DNA from: UBA4421 sp002704225
Lineage (GTDB): Bacteria > Pseudomonadota > Gammaproteobacteria > Pseudomonadales > Azotimanducaceae
Reading direction: 5' to 3'
Length of the DNA stretch: 64,000 nucleotides
NCBI GenBank assembly: GCA_902556425.1
Contig: CACDWG010000007.1
Span: 62,001 to 126,000 of the forward strand
Part shown: positions 60,666-64,000 of the stretch, piece after piece
Position numbering within the stretch: the stretch's first letter is position 1
Layout: each line of letters begins with the position of its first letter
Position numbers and translations under genes: made by a program
The notes under the pieces: generated by a model
The model's input: the letters and a program-made list of their open reading frames with translations, nothing else
What the model was told of the DNA's origin: nothing
The model's database searches: none

Positions 60666-61685
60666 ATGGCTTTTGAGGTGAAGGGCAACGGCAAACTGGC
60701 ACTGTGCGTGAATCCCATGTCTGGCCGGGATGTGCGACGGCTGGCGGCACGCGCCGCTAACATGACTCATGAGGCCAAGCGTGACATCGTGGCACGGGTT
60801 GCCGCCGGTGCTGACGCGGTGGGTATCACTGACATCTATGTGGCTCGTGAGCCCTTTCGTATTGCGGAAGGCGCGTTGGAGCTTATGCCTTTGAATGCCA
60901 ACGTACATATTGTCGATATCCCACTAACCAATACCGCCAAGGACACGGCGGCAGCCATGCATCTATTCAAGGAAGCCGGCTGTCATACTGTCGTATCCTT
61001 GGGTGGTGACGGCACCAACCGAGCCTTAGTTCGCGCCGACAGCGCGATTGACCTGGTGCCTATTTCCACCGGCACGAACAACGTCTTTCCGACTTTGATG
61101 GAACCAACCTTGGGGGGCATGGTTGCCGGTTTGAATGCGTTGGGTAAAACCACCGGCATGCCAGAGTCGCTTAGGCCGCGAGCCAAGGTGGCGCATCTGC
61201 AGACTCCGACTCAGACGGATATTGGCCTGATTGATGTGGTGCTGTTGCGCCGAGATCATGTGGGCAACTTGCTGCCCTTCGACGCGGATCGCTTAGACGC
61301 CATGTTGCTCACCCGGGCGGAACCCAATGCTGTTGGCATGTCACCGATCGGCGGCTTTATCGATCCGGTCTATGCGCACGATGATAATGGGTTGTGGGTT
61401 CAGATGGGCCGTGACGGCCAAACTGTGCGGGCACCCCTATCGCCGGGGCATTTTCGTGACGTTGCTGTAAGCCATACTCGGCGTATCGAGTTTGACGAAA
61501 TGCTTACGATCAGCGGTCCCGGCGTCATTGCCCTAGACGGCGACCGCGATCACCTGTTGCACGAAGGAGAGACGGCCAGCGTTACCGTGCGCCGTGATGG
61601 CCCCCGCATACTCAACGTCGAGGGCATCATGCGCTGGGCAGTGGGAGCGGGTATGATGGCGTCCGCCATAACCGCCGAGACCTAG
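60666..61685 (+). CDS. ATP-NAD kinase-like protein (AcoX family)
   Basis: A 339-residue protein with an N-terminal KLALCVNPMSGRDVRRLAARA and the NAD-kinase/diacylglycerol-kinase signature VVSLGGDGTNRALV at about residues 115-128, followed by PISTGTNNVFP. This is the pattern of AcoX, a poorly understood protein first noted beside acetoin-dehydrogenase genes. No acetoin genes are here. It is 15 bp after folA and 32 bp before fabV, suggesting cotranscription and perhaps a role tied to NAD(P) supply, which is inference. Confidence 0.8.
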   Translation: MAFEVKGNGKLALCVNPMSGRDVRRLAARAANMTHEAKRDIVARVAAGADAVGITDIYVAREPFRIAEGALELMPLNANVHIVDIPLTNTAKDTAAAMHLFKEAGCHTVVSLGGDGTNRALVRADSAIDLVPISTGTNNVFPTLMEPTLGGMVAGLNALGKTTGMPESLRPRAKVAHLQTPTQTDIGLIDVVLLRRDHVGNLLPFDADRLDAMLLTRAEPNAVGMSPIGGFIDPVYAHDDNGLWVQMGRDGQTVRAPLSPGHFRDVAVSHTRRIEFDEMLTISGPGVIALDGDRDHLLHEGETASVTVRRDGPRILNVEGIMRWAVGAGMMASAITAET

Positions 61686-61717
61686 TTGCGGCGTACACGT
61701 TATCCGAAGGTAGAACC

Positions 61718-62902
61718 ATGATCGTAAAGCCCCGAATTCGAGGATTTATCTGCACCACAGCGCATCCAGCTGGCTGTGCTGCTCACGTCAACCAACAAAT
61801 CGATTACGTCATCGGTCAGGGCGATGCTGCCGACGGGGCTTTTGGTAACGTGTTGGTGCTCGGCTGTTCAGGCGGCTACGGGCTCGCAAGCCGCATCGTT
61901 GCAGGCTTTGGCTGTGGAGCCAAAACCCTAGGGGTTTCCTTTGAAAAGGCGCCTACAGAGAGCAAAACCGCATCCGCGGGTTGGTACAACAACAAAGCCT
62001 TCGAAGCGCGGGCTGCCGAGCAAGGTTTGTATGCCAAGACACTGGATGGCGATGCATTTTCCGACGCCATGCGCGAGGAAGTGCTTGAGACGATCAAGGC
62101 CGATTTAGGGCACATCGATCTGGTGGTTTATAGCCTGGCCTCGCCGGTGCGCCAGCATCCGAAAACCGAGGTGCTGCATCGATCCAGCATCAAACCGCTG
62201 GGCGAGGTACTGGATATCAAAACCGTTCACGTTGAAAAGGGCGAAGTGTCCAATGTGGCGTTAGAGCCCGCAACGGTGGAAGAAATCGCCGACACCGTCA
62301 CGGTAATGGGCGGTGAGGATTGGGAATATTGGATGGATGCGTTGCTGGCGGCCGATTTACTGGCACCCAAAGCCAAGACCGTTGCCTACACCTACATCGG
62401 TAGCGAACTCACGTGGCCGATTTACTGGGAGGGTACCTTGGGCAAGGCCAAGGCGGACTTGGATCGTGCCAGCGCGCAGATTCAACAAAAGCTGCAGTCG
62501 ATTGGCGGCGACGCTCGCGTGGCCGTGCTAAAGGCAATCGTCAGTCAAGCCAGTGCGGCGATTCCCGTTGTGCCGCTCTATGCCGCTTTGTTGTTCCGGG
62601 TCATGAAAGAGCAGGGCAGCCACGAAGACTGTATTGAACACATCGACCGACTGTTCGCGAGCCAACTGCAGCCAGAGGCAGAGATGCGTTTGGATGAGGC
62701 GGGTCGCATTCGCGTCGATGATTTGGAACTCGCGGATCGGGTGCAGGCCGAGGTAAAAAGACGGTGGCCCCTGGTGGACACCGAAAACCTTCCCGAGCTG
62801 GGCGATTTGACGGGTTTTCGCGAGGATTTTCTCAAGATTTTTGGCTTTGGTATCGACGGCGTGGATTACGACGCTGACGTGGATCCACAGCGCATTAGCT
62901 GA
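61718..62902 (+). CDS. fabV: Enoyl-ACP reductase FabV (trans-2-enoyl-CoA reductase type)
   Basis: NADH-dependent enoyl reductase closing the fatty-acid elongation cycle; FabV-type enzymes are resistant to triclosan. The 394-residue product has VLVLGCSGGYGLASRIVAGFG (nucleotide binding), FEKAPTESKTASAGWYNN, YSLASPVRQHP, and the YTYIGSELTWPIYWEGTLGKAK segment with the FabV YX8K catalytic pair. Length matches the family. hemE follows after 37 bp. Confidence 0.95.
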   Translation: MIVKPRIRGFICTTAHPAGCAAHVNQQIDYVIGQGDAADGAFGNVLVLGCSGGYGLASRIVAGFGCGAKTLGVSFEKAPTESKTASAGWYNNKAFEARAAEQGLYAKTLDGDAFSDAMREEVLETIKADLGHIDLVVYSLASPVRQHPKTEVLHRSSIKPLGEVLDIKTVHVEKGEVSNVALEPATVEEIADTVTVMGGEDWEYWMDALLAADLLAPKAKTVAYTYIGSELTWPIYWEGTLGKAKADLDRASAQIQQKLQSIGGDARVAVLKAIVSQASAAIPVVPLYAALLFRVMKEQGSHEDCIEHIDRLFASQLQPEAEMRLDEAGRIRVDDLELADRVQAEVKRRWPLVDTENLPELGDLTGFREDFLKIFGFGIDGVDYDADVDPQRIS

Positions 62903-62939
62903 TTCGCAGCGCATTACTATTTTTTTCTAAGGGAAGCAG

Positions 62940-63962
62940 ATGGACAAAGTCTTCTTACAGGCCTGCCGAGGTGAGCAAACCTCGCATACGCCGATTTGGC
63001 TGAATCGTCAGGCGGGTCGTTACATGCCCGAATATCATCAGGTCAAGGCGGATCTGCCCAGCCTGGATTTTTTCAAGAATCCCGAGAAGGCAGCTCAAGC
63101 TACCTTGGACGCCCAGCGCATTCTTGGCGTCGATGCAGCGATTATGTTTGCAGACCTGCTGCCCATCTTGGAGCCCATGGGTTTGAATCTCGAGTACGTG
63201 CCGGGTCAAGGACCGGTATTCGATAACCCGATTCGCACCGCAGCCGATGTGGCCAATCTCGCCACGGCACCAGCCATCGAGCATACGCCCTACATCGCGG
63301 ATACCGTGCGCTGCATTAACGAAGGCCTGCCCAAGGAGATTGCGCTGATCGGCTTTGCCGGGGCCCCCTTTACCCTAGCGTCCTATGCCATCGAGGGTAA
63401 GGGTTCACGAAACTACGTGTTCGTCAAAAAGATGATGTACGAAGCACCGGAGCATTGGCACGAACTGATGACCAAGCTGACCGGCCAGCTCGCCAGTTAT
63501 CTGCAGCTGCAGATCAGTGCTGGGGTTGAAGCGGTCCAGTTGTTCGACACTTGGGTGGGCAATCTGTCGATCTATGACTATCGTACGTACGTGGAGCCGC
63601 ACCTGAAATCCCTAGTGGATTCGTTGGCTGGTACGGTGCCAATCATTTACTTTGGCACCGGCAACTATCATCTGCTGCCTGCGGTCAATGAGCTGAACAT
63701 CGATGTGTTGGCTTTTGACTGGCGCACGCCCCTGAAACCGACCTGGGATCAGCTGGGCTGCACCGCCGTGCAGGGCAATCTTGATCCCATCGTGCTCTGC
63801 GCCGATCAAGCCTCGGTTGCGTCCCAGTCCCAGTGGTTGTTAGACCAAGTCGATGGCCGGGCGGGGCATATCTTCAATTTGGGCCACGGCATCATCCCGG
63901 AAACCCCGGTGGATAACGTTAAGTTTCTGGTGGACTATGTTCACGAACAGAGCAGTCGTTAA
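62940..63962 (+). CDS. hemE: Uroporphyrinogen decarboxylase
   Basis: Decarboxylates uroporphyrinogen III to coproporphyrinogen III in heme synthesis. The 340-residue product is complete, with PIWLNRQAGRYMPEY at about residues 19-33, AIMFADLLPILEPMG, GFAGAPFTLASYAIEG and FNLGHGIIPETP. GGGAAGCAG precedes the ATG at 62940. The last 38 bases of the window hold no identifiable gene. Confidence 0.97.
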   Translation: MDKVFLQACRGEQTSHTPIWLNRQAGRYMPEYHQVKADLPSLDFFKNPEKAAQATLDAQRILGVDAAIMFADLLPILEPMGLNLEYVPGQGPVFDNPIRTAADVANLATAPAIEHTPYIADTVRCINEGLPKEIALIGFAGAPFTLASYAIEGKGSRNYVFVKKMMYEAPEHWHELMTKLTGQLASYLQLQISAGVEAVQLFDTWVGNLSIYDYRTYVEPHLKSLVDSLAGTVPIIYFGTGNYHLLPAVNELNIDVLAFDWRTPLKPTWDQLGCTAVQGNLDPIVLCADQASVASQSQWLLDQVDGRAGHIFNLGHGIIPETPVDNVKFLVDYVHEQSSR

Positions 63963-64000
63963 GCAAAGGATTGAATCGGGAGGCGGCGATGCTGACGCGG

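Noticed and set aside
1..64000. CRISPR arrays, insertion sequences, prophage, secretion or defence systems
   Set aside because: No repeat-spacer arrays, transposase or integrase-like proteins, phage genes or known defence domains were recognised; nearly all of the window is core metabolic and housekeeping genes.

Overview
The window is a dense, conventional stretch of a gammaproteobacterial chromosome. Gene order matches two well-known neighbourhoods: the Pseudomonas-type series radC-coaBC-algC-argB-pyrE-rph-yicC-gmk-rpoZ, mutM-coaD-rsmD-ftsYEX-rpoH and gshB-tonB-yqgE-ruvX-yggS-proC-yggT-metX-metW-rdgB-hemW; and the enterobacterial-type series fau-ssrS-zapA-ygfB-pepP-ubiH-gcvTHP and rppH-ptsP-lgt-thyA. 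This mixture points to a member of the Pseudomonadales in the broad sense, probably a free-living marine or aquatic lineage; that placement is inference from synteny, not a phylogeny. No rRNA, tRNA, CRISPR array, insertion sequence or prophage was recognised.

Layout. 1-7.6 kb (mostly minus strand): rpoZ (cut by the edge), gmk, yicC, then rph-pyrE on plus, and a minus-strand run coaBC-algC-argB-slmA; argB carries a frameshift in a run of eight G. 7.7-16.4 kb: radC, ribosomal proteins L28/L33 with mutM, coaD, rsmD, the ftsY-ftsE-ftsX cell-division operon, rpoH behind a perfect CIRCE operator and followed by a strong terminator, a DUF423 gene and trmB. 16.4-25.2 kb: twelve tightly packed minus-strand genes from gshB down to hemW. 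25.4-29.1 kb: an orphan 301-residue gene where Pseudomonas has its pil-chp cluster, then rsmE, metF and metK. 29.2-38.3 kb: tkt, pgk, fba, a hydrolase, an FAD-linked oxidase, rpiA and ilvA. 38.3-44.2 kb: def, fau, the 6S RNA gene, zapA, a small coiled-coil gene, a small membrane protein, ygfB, pepP and ubiH. 44.3-48.9 kb: glycine cleavage genes gcvT, gcvH and a split gcvPA/gcvPB. 48.9-64 kb: a DUF255 protein, rppH, ptsP, a five-gene accessory block (SDR, GST, PPOX, MFS, TANGO2-like), lgt, thyA, folA, an AcoX-like kinase, fabV and hemE.

Themes. One-carbon and methyl metabolism is prominent (metX, metW, metF, metK, gcvTHP, fau, thyA, folA). Control elements read directly from the sequence include CIRCE before rpoH, a 20-bp perfect palindrome over the metF ribosome-binding site, and 6S RNA. 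No clearly new multi-gene system was found. The best leads are the argB frameshift, HrcA-type control of the heat-shock sigma factor, the metF leader, the gene replacing the type IV pilus/chemosensory cluster, and the accessory block between ptsP and lgt with a non-canonical SDR.
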